DNA from: Synergistaceae bacterium
Lineage (GTDB): Bacteria; Synergistota; Synergistia; Synergistales; Aminobacteriaceae
Direction: 5' to 3'
NCBI GenBank assembly: GCA_017450125.1
Contig: JAFSWZ010000025.1
Coordinates: 96,477-160,476 of the forward strand
Length of the DNA stretch: 64,000 bases
Position 1 is the first letter of the stretch. Each line of letters begins with the position of its first letter. The translations under genes and the position numbers were made by a program. A model generated the notes under the pieces. That model had not been told where the DNA came from and ran no database searches. It was given only the letters and a program-made list of their open reading frames with translations. Shown here in pieces: positions 25,043-33,693 of this stretch.

Positions 25043-25606
25043 ATGCCGCAGAATATCTCAGACATTGAAGAAGTCTGCGTAAATGAGAAGAGAATCTTTG
25101 ACGGTAAGATTCTCAGTGTCCGCCTCGATGAAGTCCGTACCCCTTCAGGCCGTCTTGCAGCCCGTGAAGTCGTCGAACACAAAGCCGCTGTGGGTATGCT
25201 TGTCGTTACGAGCCGCAGGAGCGTGCTTCTGGTGAGACAGTACAGGTACGCAGTCCACGAGGCAACGCTTGAGGTGTGCGCCGGACTCATCGAGAAGGGC
25301 GAAGACCCCGCACAGGCCGCAGAACGCGAAATGCAGGAAGAGCTGAACGTCAAGGCCGGGAAGCTCTACGCAATCGGAGACTTCTACGCGTCGCCGGGTT
25401 TCTGCACGGAGATGTTCACGCTGTTCCTCGCGGAAAACCTCACAGAATCATCACTGCCCCAAGACGAAGACGAGAATGTTTCGGTTGTCGAGGTCAAATT
25501 CTCTGACATACCGATAATGATTCGTGAAGGCAAAATACGGGACTCGAAGACGTTTGCAGCTCTTTCGTGGCTCATGGCTAAGGAGGGGATTGCCCCTGAA
25601 CGATAA
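25043..25606 (+). CDS. Nudix hydrolase, ADP-ribose pyrophosphatase type
   Basis: 187 residues. The Nudix box reads GLIEKGEDPAQAAEREMQEEL, starting near residue 80, with the metal-binding R-E-x-x-E-E. Upstream, L-L-V-R-Q-Y-R-Y-A-V-H and E-V-C-A-G are typical of NudF/ADP-ribose pyrophosphatases, and S-P-G-F-C-T-E follows. It likely cleaves ADP-ribose or related sugars to AMP and the sugar phosphate. It follows fmt after 64 bases. Confidence 0.93.
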   Translation: MPQNISDIEEVCVNEKRIFDGKILSVRLDEVRTPSGRLAAREVVEHKAAVGMLVVTSRRSVLLVRQYRYAVHEATLEVCAGLIEKGEDPAQAAEREMQEELNVKAGKLYAIGDFYASPGFCTEMFTLFLAENLTESSLPQDEDENVSVVEVKFSDIPIMIREGKIRDSKTFAALSWLMAKEGIAPER

Positions 25607-25677
25607 GGCTGTACAATCGTCGCTGTAGTCGTTAAGCTTTTTCACCCACAAATTTTTATTCACAGGAGCGTAATAGT

Positions 25678-27831
25678 ATGTTAAACAACTTTAAGATTAC
25701 GGGAAAACTTACGATAGGCTTCGGGATTGTTCTCGCGCTTTTCGGAGTTGCAGTGTTCTTCTCGTGGCAGAGCATCTCAGCAGTTCAGAGTGATGTTCAG
25801 TACCTCCAGAAGGTCGTCGATAACACGGTCAAAATTGCGGTTGAGCTGACGAACCAGATCAGCTTTATCCGTGCAGGTGTCAGAGACCTCAAGTTCTCCG
25901 AGAGCGATGAGGACATCGACAAGATGACTAACTATCTGTCCGGATTGCGCACTATTCTGGAGAAAGGGAAGCAGATGTATGCGCAGGATCCGTCATTGAC
26001 CAGTCTTTCTAACCTAGCGGAGATGGAGAACATCATACGCAACACAGAGTCTACCTTCGCCAAAGCTACCCAGATGATAAGGACGAAGCGCACGGTGTCT
26101 GCAACCCTCGTTACTGAAATCGACAAGATGATTGCACTGCTTGAGAGCGTTATCGATATGCAGTACAAGATAACGATTCAGAACCTCAAGACCAACCTTG
26201 AAGGCCATGATTACGAGCCGGACATCAACCGTATAAGGTCAGTTGAAGACCTGCGCACACAGTTTGCTATCACCGCGAGGAACTACGCAATAGCAATGTG
26301 GTACAGGGACGCAAAGATGATGAACGATGTTACCCAGCAGATAGTCAACGGAGAGAACGCCTACAACAGGTTTTACGAGAACACGACGTACAAAGAGGTT
26401 AAGGACGTAATGAACGCCGGACGCGGAGCTTTCTCTACGCTTAAGGCCGGATTTGCGGACGTGCTTAACTCCTTCACGCAGACGGAGCCGGCATTTGCGG
26501 CACTTCTTGCTGACGGTTTGAACCTCGTGAACATCGCTAACAAGATTACGGACGCAGGCACACAGAGAATCGTAGACCTTTCGCAGGGAGCACATGACGC
26601 GCTCGGAAGCACGATGACCCTCGTCCTTTCGCTTGCGGCAGTAGCAATAATTCTCGGCATCGGAATCGCGCTTTACATCGCAAAGTCAATCTCATCACCT
26701 CTTGGCCGCGTTGTTGAGCTCTGCAAGGAAGCCAGCAACGGCGAAATGTCGATTACCCGCGCAGACTTCCACTATGAGGGCAAGGACGAACTCGGCAACT
26801 TGGGCGATGCACTCTCTGAGATGTTCGCTTCTCTGAGCACGGCAATCGGGGACATTCGCGGACTTGCAATCATGAGCCACGAGACTTCGGCCCGCATGAA
26901 GGAAGACGCAACGAAGAACACCGAATACGCCAACAACGTACGCGCCAATGTCGCCAACGTTGTGAAGCTGATGGAGGGCAGCGCATCATCACTTCAGGAG
27001 TCCAACGCCGGAACAGAAGAGATGAGCGCGGCATCAATGACGAGCGCACAGGCCGCAACCGACTGCGCGGAGTTCATCTCGAACATGACATCAGTAACGA
27101 ACAAGGCAGTAGACACGGTGAAGGAAGCAATCGCCAACATCGTAATTCTGCAGAAGAAGACGCAGGAGAGCGGAGAGAAACTTCAGGAACTTGTTGAAAG
27201 CGTCAACAAGATTTCCGAGTTCATCGGAGACATCACGTCAATAGCCGACCAGACGAACCTTCTGGCACTCAACGCGGCAATTGAGGCAGCAAGAGCAGGA
27301 GAAGCCGGACGCGGATTCGCAGTTGTTGCGGAGAGCGTACGTAAACTCGCCGAAGAGTCCAGCAGGGCCGCCGAGAACGTTAGAGGGTTAATCGAGTCAT
27401 TGCAGACCAGCGCAAGGGAGACTAAGGCCTCCAGCGACGAGACAGCGGAGATTCTGACCGAGACGACCGAGAAGGCCAACGGAGCGCAGGATTCGCTTGC
27501 AGAGGCAATCGGGCAGATCGACAAGGCGAACGACAGAATCCAGAACATCGCGGCAGTGGCACAGGAGCAGGCGGCATCGAGCAGAGAGATTGCGGCCGGT
27601 ATCGACAACGTAACCAAGTCGACCACCGAGATTCTGGAGAACCTCGAGAGCGTCAAGAACGACATGGACGAAACCGCAATGATAGCGGAACGTGCGGCGG
27701 CAGGTGCAGTAGAACAGACCGGGCTTGTGGAGAGCATCACAGAGGCACTCTCGCAGTTCCACATCGAGGACGATGCGCCAGCGCAGAAGAAGGGTGCGGC
27801 GCGCAAGGCACTTCCTCCGAAGAAGAAATAA
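25678..27831 (+). CDS. Methyl-accepting chemotaxis protein
   Basis: 717 residues. Order: first membrane helix (about 10-30), helical periplasmic sensor (about 31-310, no recognised ligand motif), second membrane helix (about 312-335), HAMP linker (about 336-390), then a long coiled coil with the hairpin tip [16 protein letters not shown] (about 525-540) that contacts CheA and CheW. Glu-rich methylation helices flank it. There is no C-terminal pentapeptide for CheR/CheB docking; it ends in a basic [11 protein letters not shown] terminator follows. Confidence 0.95.
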   Translation: MLNNFKITGKLTIGFGIVLALFGVAVFFSWQSISAVQSDVQYLQKVVDNTVKIAVELTNQISFIRAGVRDLKFSESDEDIDKMTNYLSGLRTILEKGKQMYAQDPSLTSLSNLAEMENIIRNTESTFAKATQMIRTKRTVSATLVTEIDKMIALLESVIDMQYKITIQNLKTNLEGHDYEPDINRIRSVEDLRTQFAITARNYAIAMWYRDAKMMNDVTQQIVNGENAYNRFYENTTYKEVKDVMNAGRGAFSTLKAGFADVLNSFTQTEPAFAALLADGLNLVNIANKITDAGTQRIVDLSQGAHDALGSTMTLVLSLAAVAIILGIGIALYIAKSISSPLGRVVELCKEASNGEMSITRADFHYEGKDELGNLGDALSEMFASLSTAIGDIRGLAIMSHETSARMKEDATKNTEYANNVRANVANVVKLMEGSASSLQESNAGTEEMSAASMTSAQAATDCAEFISNMTSVTNKAVDTVKEAIANIVILQKKTQESGEKLQELVESVNKISEFIGDITSIADQTNLLALNAAIEAARAGEAGRGFAVVAESVRKLAEESSRAAENVRGLIESLQTSARETKASSDETAEILTETTEKANGAQDSLAEAIGQIDKANDRIQNIAAVAQEQAASSREIAAGIDNVTKSTTEILENLESVKNDMDETAMIAERAAAGAVEQTGLVESITEALSQFHIEDDAPAQKKGAARKALPPKKK

Positions 27832-27862
27832 CCTGTTGCTGGGGGAACTCATGTAATTTGTG

Positions 27863-27895
27863 CTGGGGAGGTGTAACAGCCTCTCCAGTTTTTTT
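27863..27895 (+). terminator. Intrinsic terminator of the chemoreceptor gene
   Basis: Stem CTGGGGAGG (27863-27871) with CCTCTCCAG (27880-27888), one G-T pair, an 8-base loop, then seven T (27889-27895). It ends at the base before the ATG of the restriction gene at 27896. Confidence 0.9.
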
Positions 27896-27901
27896 ATGGC
27901 C

Positions 27902-29824
27902 ATGAACGAATCCAACTTTGACATCTACATACATGACCTGCTGAGAGATGCAGGAATTGACGCTGGATATCAGTACACCTCAATCATTCCCCTTCAGGAA
28001 GCACTGAGCACGGCCTCAAAGTCCCAGACCGGCGAGGCGGGAAAACCTGACTTTATCGCCGTAGTGAATGGTTATGTGCTTGTGATTGAGGACAAGGCCG
28101 ACAGGGACAAACTGTGTCTCAGGGACAATGGCGGGAGCATCTCTCAGACCATCGAGGCGACGAGGGATTACGCGGTGAACGGCGCAGTGTGGTACGCGCG
28201 CAAGATTCTAGAGCACGGCGGGTACACGAAGATTTTTGCGTTCGGCAATGCTGGAGACAACAAGCATCACACGTTGAAGCCCGTCTTTGTGAGTGCAGAC
28301 ACGGTTAAGGAGCTTGATGAAATAGAGACGTTCGGGAACTTCTCAGCGGGTGAGATAGAGAAATATTACCGGCGTTCAGTGCTTGAGGAGGAGTCGCCGG
28401 AAGAGCTGCAGCTTGACGAGATTATCACGAAGGCAAGGATGCTCCATGAACACCTGCGCAACTACGGGAACTTGAGCGACACGGAAAAACCTCTGGTTGT
28501 GTCGGCAATCCTTCTTGCACTGAGCGAGCAGAGATACGGTTTCAGTCTCGGCCTCCTCAAGGGCGACAGCGTCGAGGGCAACACTGACGGCGAGATACTC
28601 TACAGGTATCTTGAAAACGCAATGACCCGCGCGAAAGTCCGTCCCGAAGTCAAACGTGATAAAGTCCTTAACCAGTTCACGATCGTCAAGGACAGGCCGG
28701 TACTGAACACCGTACGCCCCGACCTGCAAACTACACCGCTGAAGTTCTTTGCGGATTACCTGAACAGAGAAATATACAGCGCAATAGAGCTCAACGCGTC
28801 ATCAGAGGACTATCTGGGGAGGTTCTACGGCGAGTTTGTGAGGTATTCGGGCGGGGACGGCCAGACGCTGGGGGTTGTGCTGACACCGAGACACATAACG
28901 GAATTGTTCTGCGACCTCGTGAACCTCCGGCCTGACGACGTAATTTTTGACCCTTGCTGCGGAACGGGAGGCTTCCTGATTGCGGGGATGCACAGGATGC
29001 TTCAGGCGGCGGGATCGGACGCACAGCGCAGGCACATCAAGGAGAAACAGATTTTCGGGACGGAGATACGTAACGACATGTTTGCGATTGCGACGACGAA
29101 CATGATTTTACGCGGGGACGGCCAGAGCAATTTGACGTGCGAGGACTTCTTTGCGAAGAGTGCCGGAGAGCTCCAGCTTCACGGAATAACGGTAGGCTTC
29201 ATGAATCCTCCGTACTCTCAGGCCAAGAACAAGGCGACGCAGAACCTCTCGGAGCTGAACTTCATTTATCACCTGCTGGAGAGCGTGTTAGAGGGCGGGA
29301 GAGTGGCGGTTATCGTGCCTGTGTCGGCGATGATAGGCAAGACGAAGGACGACAAACAGCTGAAGGCGGACATCCTGAAGCACCACACGTTAGAGGGAGT
29401 AATCAGCCTGAACAAGCAGACATTCTACGGCGTGGGAACTGTGCCGTGTATTGCTGTGTTCACGGCGGGAGTGCCTCACGAAGCGGGAAAACTGGTGAAG
29501 TTCATCAACTTCGAGGACGACGGCTGGGAAGTGAAGATGCATAGGGGGCTTGTCGAGGACGAGTCGCGCTCGAAGGACAGGCGGCAGTATTTGCTGGACT
29601 GCTGGCGCGGCGAGAGGACGGATTACCCTTCGAAGTTCATGGTAGAAGCGACGGTTGAGGCTGGGGATGAGTGGCTTCACTCGTTCTACTACTATAATGA
29701 CGAGCTGCCGACAGAGCAGGAGTTTGTGGACAGCATAGCGGACTATCTGACGTTTGAAGCGAACATGATATTTCACGGGCGGGGGTATTTGTTCGGAACG
29801 GGTGAGGGAGATGCACACACTTGA
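27902..29824 (+). CDS. BcgI-like restriction-modification subunit (nuclease plus N6-adenine methylase)
   Basis: 640 residues from ATG 27902; ATG 27896 is equally possible. The N-terminal part has a PD-(D/E)XK-type site, K-P-D-F (Asp50) followed by V-I-E-D-K (Glu63, Lys65). A helical HsdM-like region follows, then methylase motif I DPCCGTGGFL (from residue 350) and motif IV NPPY (435-438). Nuclease and methylase in one chain, followed by a separate specificity gene, is the BcgI plan; lengths 640 and about 350 also match BcgI A and B. The start has no visible ribosome site because the preceding bases are the chemoreceptor terminator. It ends at a TGA in the same frame as the specificity region, which continues directly after it. 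Confidence 0.88.
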   Translation: MNESNFDIYIHDLLRDAGIDAGYQYTSIIPLQEALSTASKSQTGEAGKPDFIAVVNGYVLVIEDKADRDKLCLRDNGGSISQTIEATRDYAVNGAVWYARKILEHGGYTKIFAFGNAGDNKHHTLKPVFVSADTVKELDEIETFGNFSAGEIEKYYRRSVLEEESPEELQLDEIITKARMLHEHLRNYGNLSDTEKPLVVSAILLALSEQRYGFSLGLLKGDSVEGNTDGEILYRYLENAMTRAKVRPEVKRDKVLNQFTIVKDRPVLNTVRPDLQTTPLKFFADYLNREIYSAIELNASSEDYLGRFYGEFVRYSGGDGQTLGVVLTPRHITELFCDLVNLRPDDVIFDPCCGTGGFLIAGMHRMLQAAGSDAQRRHIKEKQIFGTEIRNDMFAIATTNMILRGDGQSNLTCEDFFAKSAGELQLHGITVGFMNPPYSQAKNKATQNLSELNFIYHLLESVLEGGRVAVIVPVSAMIGKTKDDKQLKADILKHHTLEGVISLNKQTFYGVGTVPCIAVFTAGVPHEAGKLVKFINFEDDGWEVKMHRGLVEDESRSKDRRQYLLDCWRGERTDYPSKFMVEATVEAGDEWLHSFYYYNDELPTEQEFVDSIADYLTFEANMIFHGRGYLFGTGEGDAHT

Positions 29825-30883
29825 CTGACCTTAGAGGCCCGGAAGTGGGGGAAGTTTGCGGTTGGTGATTTGTTTCGGCTGGAGGCAGGAAAAGCAAAGG
29901 GAGCTAACCATCTCACGCCTGAGCCTGAAGGTATTTCCTATTTGGGAGCTACGAACCGCAATAATGCTGTGCTTGGCTTCGTGAGGTCTGAGCCTTCGCT
30001 GGTGCAGGAAGGCAACTGCATAGCATTCATAAGGAACGGCGAGGGCTCTATGGGTTATGCTGTGTACAAAGCAGAGGACTTCATAGCAACGTCTGACATC
30101 ACGGCTGGTTATGCTCCGTTCCTCAATAAGTACACGGGAATGTTTATTACGACGTGTGCGGATATGGTGAGAGGCAAATACAGCTTTAACTATAAGCGGA
30201 GTGATACGCGTCTCAAGCAGGAGATGATACAGCTTCCGGTTGATGATGCGGGCAATCCCGACTGGGCATTCATGGGAGAGTATATGCGGGAGATTGAGCG
30301 CGTGCTGTCTGCCAGGTACAGGCCTGATGCTGAGGAGTGCGACACTGTATCGCTTGAAGGTGTGAAGTGGGGCGAATTCCTATTGAGCGATTTATTCAGC
30401 TTTGGACGCGGAAAGGTTATTGACGGCGATAAAGTGGATAAAGTATCAGGCAGAACAGCTTACGTTACACGCACAGAGAGGAACAACGGAGTAGACGGCT
30501 TCATAGATTTTGATGATGCCAGCTACTTGAATGCTGGTTATCCTGTTGTTACGATAGGCAACGAAACCGCAGCACCCTTCGTTCACACGTACCCTTTTTA
30601 CACCGGCACGAATATAAATATACTTTCACCGCGTGTTGAAACATCACGGAACGCTCTGATATTCATTGCGCAGTGTTTCAGGCAACAGAAGCCTAAATAC
30701 TCATACGGATACGCCGCAAGTGCTACACGCCTGAAGGGGCAGAAGATACAGCTCCCGATAGACGAGACCGGCCATCCGGATTATGATTTCATGGAGAGAT
30801 TCATTCGCGCTCATGAACAGAAACTCATCAATGAGTATGTCAATCACTTGACTCGTAAATTACTTACCCCCCCCCCCCCGTGA
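29825..30883 (+). CDS. Specificity (S) subunit with two target-recognition domains
   Basis: About 352 residues if read from the codon after the R-M stop. TRD1 starts L-T-L-E-A-R-K-W-G-K-F-A-V-G-D-L-F and TRD2 starts V-S-L-E-G-V-K-W-G-E-F-L-L-S-D-L-F. Comparing them shows that coding sequence must begin right after the TGA at 29822-29824, well before the first ordinary start codon (TTG 29870). So the start is CTG 29825, or the protein is made by read-through, or the stop is a recent mutation or error. The second halves of both domains share the pattern R-L-K-x-[EQ]-x-[IM]-x-L-P. The chain ends T-P-P-P-P at a TGA just after a run of 13 C (30867-30879). Confidence 0.8.
   Translation: MTLEARKWGKFAVGDLFRLEAGKAKGANHLTPEPEGISYLGATNRNNAVLGFVRSEPSLVQEGNCIAFIRNGEGSMGYAVYKAEDFIATSDITAGYAPFLNKYTGMFITTCADMVRGKYSFNYKRSDTRLKQEMIQLPVDDAGNPDWAFMGEYMREIERVLSARYRPDAEECDTVSLEGVKWGEFLLSDLFSFGRGKVIDGDKVDKVSGRTAYVTRTERNNGVDGFIDFDDASYLNAGYPVVTIGNETAAPFVHTYPFYTGTNINILSPRVETSRNALIFIAQCFRQQKPKYSYGYAASATRLKGQKIQLPIDETGHPDYDFMERFIRAHEQKLINEYVNHLTRKLLTPPPP
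30867..30879. repeat. Homopolymer of 13 C in the specificity locus
   Basis: Thirteen C in a row between A30866 and G30880. With 13 C the S frame ends at TGA 30881. With 12 C the frame passes into C-G-T-G-A-A-T-T-A and stays open through the third TRD to 31403. With 14 C it ends at TAA after a few codons. Such tracts are hot spots for polymerase slippage. Confidence 0.95.
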
Positions 30884-30914
30884 ATTACGTAGCCTATCGC
30901 TCGTAACGTGGTCT

Positions 30915-31403
30915 TTGTTCTTAATCAGTGAGGTCACAGAGATTCTCTCGGGACACGACATATACGACGACGAAAGAGTCTCCGGCCTCACCCCGTACAT
31001 CGGAGCTTCAGCCCTCAACAACGGCATCACTCACTTCATCAGCAACCTCAACGAGACCAAAGAATCAGAATGCATATCTGTAAACCGTAACGGCTCTGTA
31101 GGCTACGCGTTCTATCACCCGTATGAAGCCCTCTACTCCAACGACTGCCGAAAGCTCAGGCCAAGAGTCAGGGACAAATACTCCGCTATGTTCATTGCAG
31201 AACAGATAACAGCACAGCGCAAAAAGTACAGCTACGGTTACAAGATGGGTACGGCACGGCTCATGCGCCAGAAGATTCTGCTCCCCGCCGACGACTCCGG
31301 CCTCCCGGATTACAGCTTTATGAGCAATTACATGAAGGGAATTGAGAATGAAAGACTCCGTGCTGTGCTGAGATACTTCACCGCAAAATTAAGCCGGGCG
31401 TGA
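30915..31403 (+). CDS. Third target-recognition domain of the specificity locus, frame-shifted from S
   Basis: 162 residues from TTG 30915, but the frame is open back through the C-tract and the residues before it (T-W-S-L-F-L-I-S-E-V) already belong to the domain. The sequence has T-P-Y-I-G-A-S-A-L-N-N-G-I, K-K-Y-S-Y-G-Y and M-R-Q-K-I-L-L-P, as in the other two TRDs. No ribosome site or ATG lies in front, so independent translation looks poor. It is best seen as the conditional third domain of S, joined when the C-tract loses one or gains two bases. It could alternatively be a decaying half S. Confidence 0.75.
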   Translation: MFLISEVTEILSGHDIYDDERVSGLTPYIGASALNNGITHFISNLNETKESECISVNRNGSVGYAFYHPYEALYSNDCRKLRPRVRDKYSAMFIAEQITAQRKKYSYGYKMGTARLMRQKILLPADDSGLPDYSFMSNYMKGIENERLRAVLRYFTAKLSRA

Positions 31404-31425
31404 GTCGCCTCATACCCGGCACTTT
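31393..31425 (+). terminator. Terminator at the end of the specificity locus
   Basis: 12-bp stem (GCCGGGCGTGAG with CTCATACCCGGC, one mismatch and one G-T pair) with loop TCGC, followed by ACTTTT. It covers the stop codon at 31401-31403 and lies between convergent S and codY. Confidence 0.75.
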
Positions 31426-31431
31426 TCACCG

Positions 31432-32265
31432 CTAACTGTGTATAACCTTCCTCGCTGGCTTCTTGTCCAGATACTCCAGCAGCAACGGACTCAGAATCTT
31501 TATGTACGTCCCCTTCATTCCGAGCGAGCGGCTCTCAATCAGCCCTGCACTCTCCAGCTTCCGCAGTGCGTTCACTATAACGCTCCGTGTTACCCCGACT
31601 CTGTCCGCAACCTTCGACGCAACCGCAACACCTTCCGGCCCGTTGAGTTCCGCGATGATGTGCCTCATGCTCTCAAGCTCGGAGTACGAGAGAGCCCGCA
31701 TCGCCATCTGTACGCTCAGGCGGCTTCTGGCTGTCTCCTCGAGGACTTTCGCGCGCTCGTTGAGAATCTCAATCCCAGCCAGCATTCCCAGATACTCAGC
31801 TAACAGCACATCATCAACGCTGAACGGCACGGACTCCCTCACGAGCATAATCGTGCCCAGCCTCTCTGCGCTCGCACCGATTATCGGCACGTAGATTAAG
31901 TGCTTGTCGGGCTTCTCGCCTTCGTACTCGTCATCGAACAGCGGAGCATCCTCATCAACTATCTCCGTCTCCCTGTACCTGTTCATTCGCCTCACGAACT
32001 CATCAGGCATCACCCCGTCCCGGAAACTTTCGGACAAGGCTTTAGAGGTGTATTCCGGCACCCAGTTATAGCCCAGAAGACGGCCTGACCTGTCGACTAT
32101 GTACACGTTGGCTGTCGAACACTCGGAGAGCATACGTGCAAGGCTGAAGTAGTCCAGAGGCTCGCCCTCTTTCTTGGCCTGAAGCGCGCGGCCTACTTTG
32201 CGTGTCTTCTCTAGCAGCCTGTTCATTCGGCGGTCAGCGTCGGAATGCGCAGCAAATTCACACAT
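31432..32265 (-). CDS. codY: GTP-sensing pleiotropic repressor CodY
   Basis: 277 residues. CodY binds GTP and branched-chain amino acids through an N-terminal GAF domain and represses nutrient-limitation genes through a C-terminal winged helix. Here the N-terminal part starts L-L-E-K-T-R-K-V-G-R-A-L-Q, with L-L-G-Y-N-W-V-P-E in the GAF domain. The C-terminal helix-turn-helix is A-S-K-V-A-D-R-V-G-V-T-R-S-V-I-V-N-A-L-R-K-L. A wing with R-S-L-G-M-K-G-T-Y-I follows. hslV-hslU-codY is the Firmicute order. The azlCD exporter in this window is a plausible target class, by analogy only. Confidence 0.95.
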   Translation of the reverse strand: MCEFAAHSDADRRMNRLLEKTRKVGRALQAKKEGEPLDYFSLARMLSECSTANVYIVDRSGRLLGYNWVPEYTSKALSESFRDGVMPDEFVRRMNRYRETEIVDEDAPLFDDEYEGEKPDKHLIYVPIIGASAERLGTIMLVRESVPFSVDDVLLAEYLGMLAGIEILNERAKVLEETARSRLSVQMAMRALSYSELESMRHIIAELNGPEGVAVASKVADRVGVTRSVIVNALRKLESAGLIESRSLGMKGTYIKILSPLLLEYLDKKPARKVIHS

Positions 32266-32277
32266 TCTTCACGCCTC

Positions 32278-33693
32278 CTAGAGCAGGTATCGTCGGATAT
32301 CCCGGTTCTCGACGAGCCCGCTTAACTTCTCGCGCACCATGTCGCCGGTAATCTCTATGGTCTCTTCGTCCATGTCCGACACGTTGAAGCTGATTTCCTC
32401 CAGCAGCTGCTCCATCATCGTATGAAGCCTCCGTGCTCCTATGTCCTCCATCTCGGAGTTCATCTTGTGGGCAAGACGCGCAATCTCCTGCGTGGCTTCG
32501 GGCGTGAATGTGAGTGTTGTGCCTTCGGTGGAGATTAAGGCCTCGTACTGGCGGATTAGTGAGTTCTCCGGCTCGGTGAGAATCTGCTGGAGGTTCTCAA
32601 TCGTCAGAGGCTCAAGCTCAACGCGGATCGGGAAGCGTCCCTGAAGTTCAGGTATCAGGTCAGAAGGTTTTACCCCGCTGAATGCTCCGGCGGCGATGAA
32701 CAGAATGTGATCCGTCTTCACCGGGCCGTACCTTGTCTGCACAACCGAGCCTTCAACGATGGGCAGAAGATCTCTCTGTACTCCTTCACGGCTGACATCC
32801 GGGCCGTGAGAGCCTCCGTTCTTCACGACGACTTTATCTATCTCGTCGAGGAAAACTATTCCGTCCTCCTGCGCAAGTTCGAGGGCTTCTTTGCCCATTG
32901 CCTCAGCGTCTATCATCTTCTCGGCTTCTTCCTGCTGAAGGACTCTCAGTGCTTCTTTCACCTTCATGTGCCGTTTGCGTGTGCGTTTGGGCATTATTCC
33001 TCCGAGCACCTCAGTAATGTTGATGCCCATAACGTCCATTCCCGGCGTTCCGAAAATCGGCAGGGAAGCTCCGCTGTCGTTGACCTCAATCTCAACATCA
33101 CGGTTATCCAGCTTCCCGGCCTTCAGCATGTCGTGAAGACGGGCGCGTGTCCTGCTGTTCTCCTCTGCGGGCGAAGGCTCAGGAGCTTCGGGCTCTTCTT
33201 CTTCGTCGTCCTTGCCGGTCAGTGCCTTCATGAAGTCCGGCATGGAGAATTTCTTTTCCGGGCGCGGGAGCATCGCATCAAGAAGCCTCTGTTCTGCACG
33301 TTCAAGCGCGGGCTGTTGGACTGCCCCGAGCATTCGTTTTCGCACCATCGATGCCGCAAACTCCGTGAGGTCGCGTATTATGGTCTCAACGTCCCTTCCG
33401 ACGTAACCGACTTCCGTGAACTTCGTGGCTTCGACTTTCACGAACGGAGCATTAGAGAGTGTAGCGAGCCTGCGGGCAATCTCTGTCTTGCCGACACCTG
33501 TAGGACCGACCATGAGAATATTCTTCGGCATGATCTCATGTGCTATCTCAGGAGGAAGCGCGCGCCGCCGTATTCGGTTGCGGAGGGCTATTGCTACTGA
33601 GCGTTTCGCTTTGTCCTGACCCACTATGTAGCGGTTCAGGTGCTCGATAATCTTTGAGGGGGTAAGTTCTGAGTCTAGTTTCTTGTTCGTCAT
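32278..33693 (-). CDS. hslU: ATP-dependent protease ATPase subunit HslU (ClpY)
   Basis: 471 residues. It is a hexameric AAA+ unfoldase that drives the HslV protease. Visible are T-P-S-K-I-I-E-H-L-N-R-Y-I-V-G-Q at the N-terminus, the Walker A loop [11 protein letters not shown], the pore-loop region K-F-T-E-V-G-Y-V-G-R-D-V-E, Walker B I-V-F-L-D-E-I-D-K, and the C-terminal helix ending N-R-D-I-R-R-Y-L-L that docks on HslV. The I-domain (about 110-240) includes an acidic insert with E-E-E-P-E-A-P-E-P. It shares one base with the hslV stop. Confidence 0.98.
   Translation of the reverse strand: MTNKKLDSELTPSKIIEHLNRYIVGQDKAKRSVAIALRNRIRRRALPPEIAHEIMPKNILMVGPTGVGKTEIARRLATLSNAPFVKVEATKFTEVGYVGRDVETIIRDLTEFAASMVRKRMLGAVQQPALERAEQRLLDAMLPRPEKKFSMPDFMKALTGKDDEEEEPEAPEPSPAEENSRTRARLHDMLKAGKLDNRDVEIEVNDSGASLPIFGTPGMDVMGINITEVLGGIMPKRTRKRHMKVKEALRVLQQEEAEKMIDAEAMGKEALELAQEDGIVFLDEIDKVVVKNGGSHGPDVSREGVQRDLLPIVEGSVVQTRYGPVKTDHILFIAAGAFSGVKPSDLIPELQGRFPIRVELEPLTIENLQQILTEPENSLIRQYEALISTEGTTLTFTPEATQEIARLAHKMNSEMEDIGARRLHTMMEQLLEEISFNVSDMDEETIEITGDMVREKLSGLVENRDIRRYLL

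Noticed and set aside
25021..25353. Minus-strand 110-codon frame over the Nudix gene
   Set aside because: It is Ser/Thr/Arg-rich shadow sequence opposite a gene with a complete Nudix box.
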